DNA of 64,000 nucleotides, taken from contig NC_088305.1 in the NCBI RefSeq assembly GCF_032854445.1, positions 24,523,400 to 24,587,399 on the forward strand, given 5' to 3'. This DNA comes from Liolophura sinensis. Taxonomy: Eukaryota; Mollusca; Polyplacophora; Chitonida; Chitonidae. Below the pieces are notes generated by a model that was not told where the DNA came from, did not search any database, and worked only from the letters and a program-made list of their open reading frames with translations. Positions 40,412-50,960 of the stretch are shown here, piece after piece; the stretch's first letter is position 1; each line of letters begins with the position of its first letter. The position numbers were made by a program, and so were the translations under genes.

Positions 40412-40679
40412 AGGGGCGCCGTGGCCGAGGTCATAAGCGTGCCAGCCCGGCGCAATGACCCAGAATCCTCTCAACAATGCGGTCGGTGTGAGCTCAAGTC
40501 CAGGTCTCGCTGCCTTCCTCTCCGGTGGTGCGTGGGGAGATCTGTCAGCAACCTGCGAATGGTCCTGGGTTCACTCTGGTTGTATTCGGTTTCCTCACAC
40601 CATAAAGCTGACCGCCGTCGTATAAGTGAAATATTCTTCAGTACGACGTAAAACACCAATCAAATCAATAAATAAACAA
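40412..40679 (+). mobile_element. Family 1 SINE, full length
   Basis: Head GGGGCGCCGTGGCCGAGGTC, B box GAGCTCAAGTCCAG, core, CACCAATCAAATCAATAAAT tail. Confidence 0.92.
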
Positions 40680-40844
40680 ATATTTACCGAACTCCTCTCG
40701 CTATGACACCGACAGTATGTTAATAATTTTGATGTGTGATCTAAATCTGAATCATGAATCATGGTGTCACACAATTTGGTTTTTCATTCTAAAAAATAGT
40801 GTTACATAAGTTAAGGTTTACGAGTGGCGATACGTCATTGGATA

Positions 40845-42300
40845 TGTGTGATCAGGTAAATGATTGGATAGGTTTGATCAGGTAAATAATTGGATATGTG
40901 TGATCAGGTAAATAATTGAATATGTGTGATCAGGTAAATGATTGGATATGTGTGATCAGGTAAATGATTGGATATATGTGATCAGGTATGTGATTGGATA
41001 TGTGTGATCAGGTAAATGATTGGATATGTGTGATCAGGTAAATGATTGAAAATGTGTGATCAGGTAAATAACTGGATATGTGTGATCAGGTAAATGATTG
41101 GATATGTGTGATCAGGTAATATGATTGGATATGTGTGATCAGGTAAATAATTGGATATGTGTGATCAGGTAAATCATTCGATACGTGTGATCAGGTAAAT
41201 GATTGGATATGTGTGATGAGGTAAATGATTGGATATGTGTGATCAGGTGTGTGATTGGATATGTGTGATCAGGTGTCTGATTGGATATGTGTGATCAGGT
41301 AAATGATTGGATATGTGTGATGAGGTAAATGATTGGATATGTGTGATCAGGTGCGTGATTGGATATGTGTGATCAGGTAAATGATTGGATATGTGTGATC
41401 AGGTAAATGATTGGGTAGTTGTGATCAGGTAAATGATTGGATAGTTGTGATCAGGTAAATCACTGGATATGTGTGATCAGGTAAATGATTGAATATGTGT
41501 TATCGGGTAAATTGATTGGATATGCGCGATAATGTAAATGATTGGATATGTGTGATCAGGTAAATGATTGGATATGCGCGATCAGGTAAATAATTGGATA
41601 TGTGTGATAATGTAAATGCTTGGATATGTGTGATCAGGTAAATGATTGGATATGCGCGATCAGGTAAATGATTGGATATGTGCGATCAGGTAAATGATTG
41701 GATATGTGTGATTAGGTATGTGATTGAATAGGTGTGATCAGGTAAATCACTGGATATGTATGATCAGATAAATCACTTGTTATGTGTGATCAGGTAAATG
41801 ATTGGATATGTGTGATCAGGTAAATGATTGGATATGTGTGATCAGGTAAAATTACTGGATATGTGTGATCAGGTAAATGAATGGTTATGTGCGATCAGGT
41901 AAATCAATGTGCCACCTGATACATGACTGGTTGTGTGTGACCAGATACATGACTGGTTGTGTGTGACCAGATACATGACTGGTTGTGAGTCACCAGATAC
42001 ATCACTGGTTATGTGACCAGATACAGCACTTGTTGTGTGTGACCAGATACATGACTAGTTATTTGTAATCAGATGCATGACTAGTTATTTGTAATCAGAT
42101 ACATCACTGGTTATGTGTAACGAGATACATCACTGGTTGTGTCTGAACTGATACATCACTGGTTACGTGTAATCAGATACATCACTGGTTATGTGTAACG
42201 AGATACATCACTGGTTGTGTCTGAACTGATACATCACTGGTTACGTGTGAACTGATACATCACTGGTTACGTGTGAACTGATACATCACTAGTTACGTTT
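40845..42300. repeat. Minisatellite, 26 bp, two subfamilies (about 41 + 15 copies)
   Basis: Left block to about 41905: AAATGATTGGATATGTGTGA then TCAGGT. Right block: ACATCACTGGTTATGTGTAA then TCAGAT. Same length and alignable, so one array with a sharp change of type. Confidence 0.93.
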
Positions 42301-42554
42301 GGGTTCCTCCTAGATAACATCTACATGCATATGTGTTCATGGGACGGTCGGAGTGTTTATTAAGGATCCAATCAAATCTCCCTACGGAAACCACTATTTG
42401 ACTTACTACTGGGGCCATGGCGATGAGCCAGAAATTGATGTCAGAAAACACAAGAACTGTGCCTTAGCATTCGTTGCTAACGCTAATTTTACCTAACATG
42501 ATTGCAACGCCTGAAACAGTTTTACTGCTAGATATGGATTAAATAGTAACGCGT

Positions 42555-42705
42555 GAGGACACCAGTGGTAAGGCTAAGCCTGACCGAGCCTACATGAGTG
42601 CTCAGACTCCAAAGGTCATGATTGTCTGTGGTGGTGACAGTGATGTAAAGCGAGCATAGAGAGCGACACATGCGCTGTAAGGAATATGCACTGTCTATGA
42701 AATAT
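42555..42705 (+). repeat. Dispersed repeat family D3, copy 2
   Basis: Co-linear with 2655-2810: GCG-GAGGACACCAGTG, CAAAGGTCATG, GACAGTGATGTAAAG and ACACATGCGCTGTAAGG in order. Confidence 0.55.
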
Positions 42706-42953
42706 TCGGTTCAGACGCACCTAGCTACGTATTAGATATCTGTTTAAAATACTGGAGTCATCGTAAAACATACACTGACAATTTAGCATACACATGGAGC
42801 TCTTTGAGAGGAGGTGGGGTGATTGGTGGAGGCCCCCTCTAGTCGGAATTTCCACCCAGGGTAAGACGTGTGTTACCGGTAGCGATTTGTAAACTTGGTG
42901 TAAGAAGCAGGGTCACCGAGGAGCACTTTTATCTTTACAACAGCCCATGTGAA

Positions 42954-42984
<31 letters not shown>

Positions 42985-44585
42985 CTATACTGGTCTAAGC
43001 TAATAAATACAACATTTCCTCCTTCACAAAAGGTTTTGTGGAATGCGGATTTTCGTAAGTGCAAATGGCAAGAAGAATAAATAAAGTCAGTTCCATTTTA
43101 AATACAAACAAAATAGGAGGACAAACTTGTCTAACCTTGTTTTTAGGGGCCTATATGGGGTTTCTGTATGGGGTGAACATCTCCTTTGAAACGCCTCGCA
43201 CGATTTCTTGACACGAAGCAGCATAAAGAGGGGCGTTAGAGGTCAATAAACTCACTCATAACTCCCGGTAGCTCAGAGAAAAGGCCTGTAATTCTGTTGG
43301 TTACCTTGCCTAGCCACTCAGGGTAGAGATATTGACACTGTGGGGATTTCCCTAAAATCATATATTTCTTTTTCGTGACGTTTAATGCAGTACATTTTTT
43401 GCGCAGTGTGGCTTGTAAAAGAAAACTGTGTGGCTTGATAAGCCCTTTAATGATTGATTTATCATTACGGGAATAACTTGCTAATTATAATACATTATAT
43501 ATTTATTTGTTTACTTCACTTGTTGAATGTCTTAGTCAAATAAATGTCACATATACAACGACGTTCACGTTATTTTTGTTCACATACTATTGGCTTCTCG
43601 TCACATATCTGACTGTCATGAAAGCCCCGACAGTTTTCTGTGTAAAAGTTTTCTGCGAACTCAGCAGCCATCGCAATTGTCCAGCGTATAACAACAGCAG
43701 TTTTAGTTCATATTTAATATACTGTTACGCAATTATTTTTGGCCAAAATTGAAGACTTGGCTTAAAATTAAACCCGGTATTAAGTCTTAAAACAATCCGC
43801 CCGAGGTTTAATAGTTTAAGATATTTCCAGGTTTTTTACTTGTCCCAGACATTTTCAAACGTTTTTAACAAACCCACATATTTTATTTGTCCCGTGTGTT
43901 TTTAATTCTCTCAGATTTCTTAATAGCCCCATGTGTTTTTACGAGTCGGTTTTTTTTAAAAAATAATCATAAATGTTTCCACATGTTTTAATGGTCTAAG
44001 ACCTTATCAATTCCCTCACGATTCCAGAATTATTAACAGCATCAGCAAAGTTCACACCTTGAAGCTTTGAAATGTTTTTTCTTACAACAGAAATTAATAA
44101 AGGAAGTAAGTTTAGGATTCCTCAACTGTTTCCTACTGCAAACAAGGCAATGAATATTGGAAAAGCTCTTTTCACCTATGAGTAAAATATCCAGGAAGTA
44201 ATGTTATCAACATTATGGTAAACATACGGAAAAAAGTAATGCGACGCCAGAGTACCTAAATAACCCGTCAATATGGCCCAAAATGACCACCGTACAATTC
44301 CAACGTTTTAATGCCTTTAACACTCCCCTAAACTGCTAAATAGATACTTGAAAGTATGTTTATGTCAGTTGTCTATGTTATATTAAACTTACCCAAGAGG
44401 TAAACGATAAAAATCAAATGTTTAGATTCTAGATTTTACCAAAACTGCTCACTTGTTTGTTTGCTTGCTTGTTGATGTTATTATAATCTTTTTTACATTT
44501 GTGTTTTTGTGTGTGTTTTTTTTACTCATTTATTTTCTGTTTGGATGATCACTTTGTCATATAAACAAAACACAATCACGTACAG
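42706..44585. other. Intergenic stretch, largely unique AT-rich DNA
   Basis: Apart from the (AAAT)n run nothing is recognised. Frames at 43507-43752 and 44509-44826 lack domains or coding character. Confidence 0.5.
42955..42984. repeat. (AAAT)n microsatellite
   Basis: About seven AAAT units, perhaps the tail of a lost SINE. Confidence 0.8.
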
Positions 44586-44703
44586 TTTCTCTCCGGCCGC
44601 ACGTGGAAAGGTCTGCAGCAACCTGCGGATGGTCGTGGGTTTCCCCCCGGGCTCTGCTCGGTTTCCTCCCACTATAATGCTGGCCACTGTCGTATACGTG
44701 AGC
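44586..44703 (+). mobile_element. Family 1 SINE, core, 3' truncated
   Basis: TTCTCTCCGGCCGCACGTGG to CACTGTCGTATACGTGAG. Confidence 0.82.
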
Positions 44704-45035
44704 CGGAACATCTCCGCCGTAACTTCAAATTCACCCAATCCATGTGTCTCCTGTGAGCGTGCTATATTCACAGTTCAGAACAACAGACAACAGAGCATGC
44801 ATATAGCAGAATTAAGCTGCCAGTAGGAAGTTACCTGCTCACACAATACTGCCTATTCTTTGCAATTCAGGTCAAGCAGGTTTCTTTAACAATAGATGTT
44901 ATGAATACCAGCTTGTCTGTATTCAGAGCGCTATGACGAATTGTTTTCTGGGTCGTTCATATTAACTATTTCAAGGCCCACAGAATTTCCATCGTCTATT
45001 GTCAGATATATGCCGGACCAGGATACAATGTAAAC

Positions 45036-45178
45036 CTGGGCTAACCTGCGGATGGTCGTGGGCCAATCGCCCCCCCCCCCCCTCCCCCACTCGGTTTCCA
45101 CCCACCATAATGCTGGCCGACGTCGTATTAGTGAAATATTCTTGAGTACGGCGTAAAACACCAATTAAATAAATAAAT
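45036..45178 (+). mobile_element. Family 1 SINE, core and tail, with a C-run
   Basis: AACCTGCGGATGGTCGTGGG, then a 14-base C-run replacing the CCCCCGGG region, then the normal 3' core and AAATAAATAAA. Confidence 0.85.
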
Positions 45179-45960
45179 TTTATCCGCGAAATCCTGTCAC
45201 CACTGTCAGACAATCAGGGTCGATTCTGTATGCCCTGCAGTCAGAGGCGTACTATATGGAAGCAACATGAGGACACCATGTGTGTGGCGCAACCCGCGAC
45301 TCGAAGACACGCGTGTGGACTAGATGTACTCATTGGGCTTCCATATATTATATTATGTAGCTAAGGCATAGGTAGCGTGTTTTTGAAATGGGGTCACCCC
45401 TTTGTGGTAGATCTTCTGTAATACTAACACCAAATCTCTTCCTTCTCTTCAGTGCGCTTAATGTCAATGCGTCTCTATAGTGCGAGCTGGTACGCACGAA
45501 AGCAGTATTAACCACAGCCAGAGCCCGGTACACTCTTTTCAGAAAAGACTCGTTTTCATTTTGGTGAACAAATAACAGTTTTGAAGGCCAAAGTGTATGA
45601 ATGGTATAATTACTGTCAAAAGGAACAGGGACAGCTCCGTTCCATAAGGACTGGTCTCTGACTCGGTGTCTACACATGCGTCTTAGTTTCTCGGTTAGTA
45701 TATAGGCCCTACACATTCGTTGGAGCTTCACTGTAAGGCCTGATCTCTCAGCAATGGATGTAAAAGACTTGACGTTGCCGAGCAGCACTTGACGTTTTAC
45801 GCTCCTGGACTACCACGGATTTGATATTTGAGAATATGTTAAGTCTACATGTAAAATGTACATTCGGCCCCAAAAAACCGTCTTAAGTAAACTCTTCGGC
45901 TGACTTGAAGTATTCTTACATGGACTACAAGTTAATGTGTTCTTTCGCTTGGATGTAATG
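45179..45960. other. Intergenic stretch with one unexplained minus-strand frame
   Basis: A 146-codon minus frame at 45348-45788 has mixed, protein-like composition but no recognised domain and no splice partners. Left as unassigned. Confidence 0.3.
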
Positions 45961-46131
45961 TGATTATATACAACTGGACACTAACTTCTCCGTTGATCGA
46001 GTGCGTTTTTGGGCGTGACCTATACGAGTTTAGCCCGGGCGTATCAGTGATTACATACAACTGGACACTAACTTCTCTGCTGATCGAGTGCGATTTTGGG
46101 TGTGAACTATACGAGTTTAGCCCGGGTGTAT
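45961..46131 (+). repeat. Tandem duplication, 87 bp x 2, upstream of the TLR gene
   Basis: TGATTATATACAACTGGACA ... GAGTTTAGCCCGGGCGTATC repeats at 46048 with few changes. It ends about 550 bp before the TLR start codon. Confidence 0.9.
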
Positions 46132-46677
46132 CGTGTGAACTTCAACAGGATATGCTCGTATCCACTGAGAGACAAGTGAAGTGACATCATCTGTGAACTG
46201 TACGGCTTAACGACACAGCAACTGTGGCTTAATCATCGTATACTCTTGATCATGTGATCTTTTTGCGGATTCGACACGTTATTGTCTATGGACTATTATT
46301 TTACCTTTTATCTGGACTGGTCGTCTCTGATGATCGTATTCATCCATCGTTGTCTAATGATGGAGCAATTCCAGATTTTGAGCATTGGACTGGTGATATG
46401 TCTTGTCCTGTTAACTACGGGTTCGTGTGATTTTAGCCTGGGTCATGATTTTATATGACATTTGTCGCGAGTAACAATCGAGTTTTGAAACAAAAGCATA
46501 ACATTTGAAGTCAACGCACATTCGATGCTGAGCAGGCTATGAATTCCGGATTTAAGGTTACGTATTTTTCCTATTTCATCCTTTCCGTGTGATTCACGAC
46601 ATGGTGTTTGTTAAATCGGCTTTCGTTAAAAAGCTTTGAAGTTCGCTGAATTGGTTTAAAATTCCGATCATCGCGTC
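46132..46677 (+). promoter_or_regulatory. 5' flank of the Toll-like receptor gene
   Basis: No repeat and no second frame. It must hold the 5' UTR and perhaps the promoter or an intron to a distant first exon; I cannot place a TATA box with confidence. Confidence 0.35.
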
Positions 46678-48681
46678 ATGGAAACGTTATGGATAATTAT
46701 CTGGGCCATCACCAGCCTGCCCACAGCACTACCGGCCCAACCGAACGTTTCCAACACGACACTTCCTGTCTTGCGCAACGTGAGCCTCCCCACCGGATGG
46801 AATACAATGTGTCATACTTCCGTCGCCTTCGTAGATTGGCATATAACCACCCTCAGTGAAAACGAAGTAAGTAACATGATGCAGGTATCGTGTACACTTC
46901 AGGCCAACTCGTCCTTAAATTTAATTGATTTTCGCAACTGGACCGCGAGGATGCCCTCCAGTCAGAAATTCGCCGTGCAGGTCAGCTGCTCTAATAAAGC
47001 CGTGTTTCGCGCGCCCTGGCCCATGAAAGCTAAGAATTTAGTGTTCTTAAGAATAAAGGATTGCATCATAGAAGACTATTTCGTGGAATACTTCGATCCC
47101 CAGGTCAGCCAAATTAAAGATGAAATACGTGTTTTGGAAATAAAACATTCAGTCATTCCTATTCATTTCTTAAAACTACAGGAATTAGTGAAAAACTATA
47201 CCGAAATTGTTTCAGATTCATACTGCGGACCAGTAACAGTAGAGAAGGCGGCATTCAATGGGATTGTGTTTGAACCGAGATTTCCTTCATCATTCGGTGC
47301 TCCATCGGATTTGTCCGATGTTCCACCGGGTTGTTCCGATCCTAAAGACTTCGTGTCTGACACTTTAGGAGGCAAAAGAACATTAAGTCCAGACGAATTT
47401 CTGAAGATGATTGAAATAGGCGAAGCACTCGACAGGCTCATCAAACTTTTCCTGGGTACTGATATTGGATTCTCTTGTACGTACGAGAACCTTATCTTGT
47501 TTGACGAGAGCAACTCGGCATCCCTTTCCTCCATGGATGTAATCAAGAAAAATTCCAGGTTTAAGGAGCTGCTGACCTACAATCTCTCCTCGGTTGGCTT
47601 TACACGAGTTCCTACTGAGCTCATCAACTGGAGATCGTACACCCATTTCCCCAAGCTGAAGTACCTCGATCTCTCGCACAACTGTATCTCCGACTTCGAC
47701 TTCGCTGACTTCGATGTTACTGACAATGTCTCCGCGCCTGAAACAGGCGTCATCGACCTCCGTTACAACAACATCACACAACTGAACAAGAAAACATTGG
47801 ACTCGCTCTTCAATCTAAAGAGCGCCACAGTCCTCGTGCAGGACAACCCTTTGGACTGCAGCTGCGAAAGCGTTTCTCATCTAATACGTCTCCTGAAAAA
47901 TAGGTCAAGTCTAGGGAGATACGAATATTTACGTCGCCTCCAATGTGCTACTCCTCGCCAGATTAGTGACAGTCGTACCCAAGTGGGACAACTGACAGAA
48001 AGCAGGGTGTGTCCAACAACACCTCAAACGGACTTAATCATACTTTGCAGCGCTCTTGGAGCCACAGTGTTGCTGTTGATAGTGGCGTCTGTCCTTCTCA
48101 TTCACTACAGGAAAGAACTAATTATCATCACGTTCACGCGCCTGCGCATAAAGCTGTCGTGCCGAAAGTCGCCACCGCTGCCAATGAAAACGTATGATGT
48201 CTTCATATCGTCATGTGACGATGATCGAGAATGGGTAAAAAAGAACGTCATCGACGCCTTGAATAATTTCAAGGGGAAGTCTTTTAATATGTGTCTCCGG
48301 GAGAACTGGGAGTATGGCGTCCCCATCGCAGATATGATTGCAAAGAGCATAGACACGAGTGTTCACACGCTCGCGGTGATTTCCAGCCAGTCTCTTAGAG
48401 ATGAATGGCGTCACTTCGAGTTTTCCCTAGCTCTTCATCAGAGTCTTCAAGAAAAACGACGCCACCTTATTGTCCTGTTTAAAGAGGACGTGTCCAAAAC
48501 GGACCTCTTGTCTGACATGAGAAAATACGTGGCCACAACTCCATGTCTCCATTTTAACAAACGACTTTACAGAGACAGATTGATATATGCTTTATGCCAC
48601 GATGAAAAAACCAACCCAACATTGTCTGCTCGGTCGTCAGATACCAGTTTGGAAAGCGACAGCACATTTGTATCGCTGTGA
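46678..48681 (+). CDS. Toll-like receptor, intronless, 667 aa, short LRR ectodomain with TIR domain
   Basis: A single open frame from an ATG in good context (G at -3 and +4). Residues 1-20 are a signal peptide (METLWIIIWAITSLPTALPA). Residues 21-300 are a cysteine-containing ectodomain with many N-x-S/T sites but no clear repeats. Leucine-rich repeats are visible only around 305-390 (LKYLDLSHNCISDF, GVIDLRYNNITQL). An LRRCT starts at 392 (LDCSCES) and runs to about 446. The membrane helix is about 453-475, followed by a basic stop-transfer stretch. The TIR domain is about 504-640: box 1 YDVFISS at 506-512, BB loop CLRENWEYG at 539-547, and DEWRHFEFSLAL in the later helix. The C-terminal FW box is absent (RDRLIYALC). 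Known TLRs bind microbial or endogenous ligands and signal through TIR adaptors such as MyD88. Its single LRRCT next to the membrane is the single-cysteine-cluster type. Lineage-specific expansion of such intronless TLRs is common in molluscs. Ligand and adaptor cannot be told from the sequence. Confidence 0.93.
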   Translation: METLWIIIWAITSLPTALPAQPNVSNTTLPVLRNVSLPTGWNTMCHTSVAFVDWHITTLSENEVSNMMQVSCTLQANSSLNLIDFRNWTARMPSSQKFAVQVSCSNKAVFRAPWPMKAKNLVFLRIKDCIIEDYFVEYFDPQVSQIKDEIRVLEIKHSVIPIHFLKLQELVKNYTEIVSDSYCGPVTVEKAAFNGIVFEPRFPSSFGAPSDLSDVPPGCSDPKDFVSDTLGGKRTLSPDEFLKMIEIGEALDRLIKLFLGTDIGFSCTYENLILFDESNSASLSSMDVIKKNSRFKELLTYNLSSVGFTRVPTELINWRSYTHFPKLKYLDLSHNCISDFDFADFDVTDNVSAPETGVIDLRYNNITQLNKKTLDSLFNLKSATVLVQDNPLDCSCESVSHLIRLLKNRSSLGRYEYLRRLQCATPRQISDSRTQVGQLTESRVCPTTPQTDLIILCSALGATVLLLIVASVLLIHYRKELIIITFTRLRIKLSCRKSPPLPMKTYDVFISSCDDDREWVKKNVIDALNNFKGKSFNMCLRENWEYGVPIADMIAKSIDTSVHTLAVISSQSLRDEWRHFEFSLALHQSLQEKRRHLIVLFKEDVSKTDLLSDMRKYVATTPCLHFNKRLYRDRLIYALCHDEKTNPTLSARSSDTSLESDSTFVSL

Positions 48682-48764
48682 GGAGGATACTGCTTCCCCT
48701 CTCATAAAGTCGTTTCTTACCAATGACAACAGTAATATTCGACTGTAGGCTGAACTGCGGATAA

Positions 48765-48770
48765 AATAAA
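48765..48770 (+). promoter_or_regulatory. Poly(A) signal of the Toll-like receptor gene
   Basis: AATAAA 84 nt after the stop codon at 48681, in an A-rich stretch; the nearest such signal. Confidence 0.55.
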
Positions 48771-49029
48771 AAAACATAGAAAAATGCAATAAGCGTAGCC
48801 TTAAGTCCCAATGGATTCATACACGTCCGTGAAAGGAATTCAAATAAGATTGCTCAAGCAGGCCAAAAACTAAATATTTGTTCACGGTGAATTTTAGAGC
48901 ATCTGGTGAATGTTCCCGGTGTCGATGTAAGCCTAGCTGTTTGTAATGGTTTTAATCGTCTTCTTCTTTTGGACATTTTCCTTTACGCATATCAAAACAA
49001 AAAGACCATTGAAACAATTTCCTGGAAGT

Positions 49030-49030
<1 letters not shown>

Positions 49031-49101
<71 letters not shown>
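49031..49101. repeat. (TA)n microsatellite
   Basis: About 35 uninterrupted TA units between the TLR 3' end and downstream DNA. Confidence 0.97.
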
Positions 49102-49103
<2 letters not shown>

Positions 49104-50103
49104 AATGAGACATACGTGTACGTGTATATGTAGCCTAACATGGTAACTAAACATGTCACAGAGCTTCCCTATGTACAGCCATATTTGAGAAATGATACTG
49201 TTAACAGTTATTGTTTCGTCATCATGTAATTAGATCTGTATATATGTATGCAGCCTTTTCTTCGTTTGTTGCTTTAAATCGGGGGTTTTGTTCTGTAGGC
49301 TAGCGTTGGGCATACCTGACACGTTGGGCGTTGGGCATACCTGACACCATTCTTCTGACAGCACATGTGTCGCTGTCTGCGCTCGCTTTACATCCTCGCC
49401 ACCACCACCACAAAAGCTATTTGGAGCCTACACGACACCACTAGGCTTGTTTCGACTTATGCTTAAAAGTTATCACGCAGACCTAAAATTATCATGCATC
49501 AATAAATTTGTTTCATGTGTTGTGCATACCTATACTTTAGATGAAAAGAATTCATGTATATCAAGTATTATTTAATATAAAATCCTCGCACATCACTGTT
49601 AGGCAGAAAATGATGTGACCCAGTGACAGCGTTTTTCAAGAATTTGTGTGCAAAATTTACTAGTGTTGGAAGTGATGTAAAAGAAAGTAGATGGGAGTGG
49701 CGCACGCGCTGTGAGCAGTATGAACTGTTACTCAGGTATCCTCTGCCCACAAATCTCCTATATATAATTTTAGCCCCCAAGTAACATTCCATTTGTATAA
49801 TGTATGAGACTTACATTAAGATTTAAGCCAGTCATATGTGCTAATTATTTGTGTTTTGATAACACGTGTATAAGGTTTGTATGAAAGGGATAGAGAAGCG
49901 ACGCTGATTGGCTGACAGTGGAGATAGGATTTTCTGACTTACAATAGGATTTAAACCTGGCTTAAGTGTTCATTTATCATGGGTTTTGAGCAACCGACCT
50001 TACAGATATTCATCAGAACGATATATATACAGATTCCACGAGCGTGAAATGTACGTTGTTCATCGTGAATCAAAAGTATAACGTTTTCACGATGATAGAT
50101 CTA
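49102..50103. other. Intergenic stretch after the TLR gene
   Basis: Holds a short duplication of CGTTGGGCATACCTGACAC (about 49302-49345) and a D3-like piece at 49600-49745; otherwise nothing seen. Confidence 0.5.
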
Positions 50104-50307
50104 CACTGAAATGTATTCTGCTATTGCAGCAGATTATTCTGTTATGTATAACACATATTCTATTAGTTCAAAGAAAAGATTCTATTAGACCAACACAATA
50201 TTCTGTTGAATATGACAAAATATTGTGTTATAATTACAGAATGCATTCTGGCACTCACTCATATAACAGACTTTTTGTTAAAATTAACAGATTAAATTTT
50301 GGAGCGT
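50104..50307. mobile_element. MITE-like element (family M1), about 200 bp
   Basis: Left CACTGAAATGTATTCTG; the reverse of the right end is GCTCCAAAATTTAATCTGTT; the interior is rich in ATTCTGTT / AACAGAAT words as at 20891-21026. Confidence 0.35.
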
Positions 50308-50547
50308 TGTTCACCATTATTAAACCATGTAGTGTATGTAGTTCACAGTGAATCCACCGTTTGTTTAGAATTTGTAGATCATCATGAACCAATCATGTCA
50401 AAATGCGATCATCATGACTAAACTTGTTTATCGGGAACCAACTTCGCTGTGTATTTAGTTCATCATGAGTTTACTGTTGTGTATCTATTTCATTATTAAT
50501 AAACTCATGTCACGCATGTAGTTCGTCGTGAATAAACTGTATGTATG

Positions 50548-50835
50548 AAGGCTTTGGGTTTTACGTCGTATTCGTACTTAACAAGTTTACAGTCATATGA
50601 CGAAGAGGAGTCATTAGTTGTGTGCATATATACTGTGTTTTCTTGTGGCAGGGCAAGTCCATGCTGCCAGTGTACTGCCGCCATTGGCCTATCATGCCGA
50701 CATGACACCCTACCCAGTCACATTACTCTGACATCGTGCCAACCAGTGATGTTTCCTTGTTCCAACCTCTCAGTGTTGAGAATCAAGCGATGCAGCAACT
50801 AGTAACATTTTTAAAGTCTTTGGTAACACTGGACC
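50548..50835 (-). mobile_element. Family 3 SINE
   Basis: Reverse of GTTAAACCCCAA-type tail (GGCTTTGGGTTTTACGTCG), CATATGACGAAGAGGAGTCA, TTGTGGCAGGGCAAGTCCAT, ATGCCGACATGACACCC, CAACCTCTCAGTGTTGAG. Confidence 0.82.
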
Positions 50836-50938
50836 AGGGTTTGAATAGCGTTTATTTTATACGAGTCTGTGACGTTTGAGACTTTACTTAAACCCGAGCA
50901 TGGTATCATGTTGAAAACGTTAAAAAATACATATCCCA

Positions 50939-50960
50939 CAAAAAAAAAAAAAAAAAAAAA
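50939..50960. repeat. Poly(A) run, about 22 bases
   Basis: Pure A-run with no recognised element attached. Confidence 0.9.

Noticed and set aside
40845..42300. CRISPR-like regular 26-bp repeats
   Set aside because: Units are head-to-tail with no unique spacers, in a eukaryotic genome; an ordinary minisatellite.
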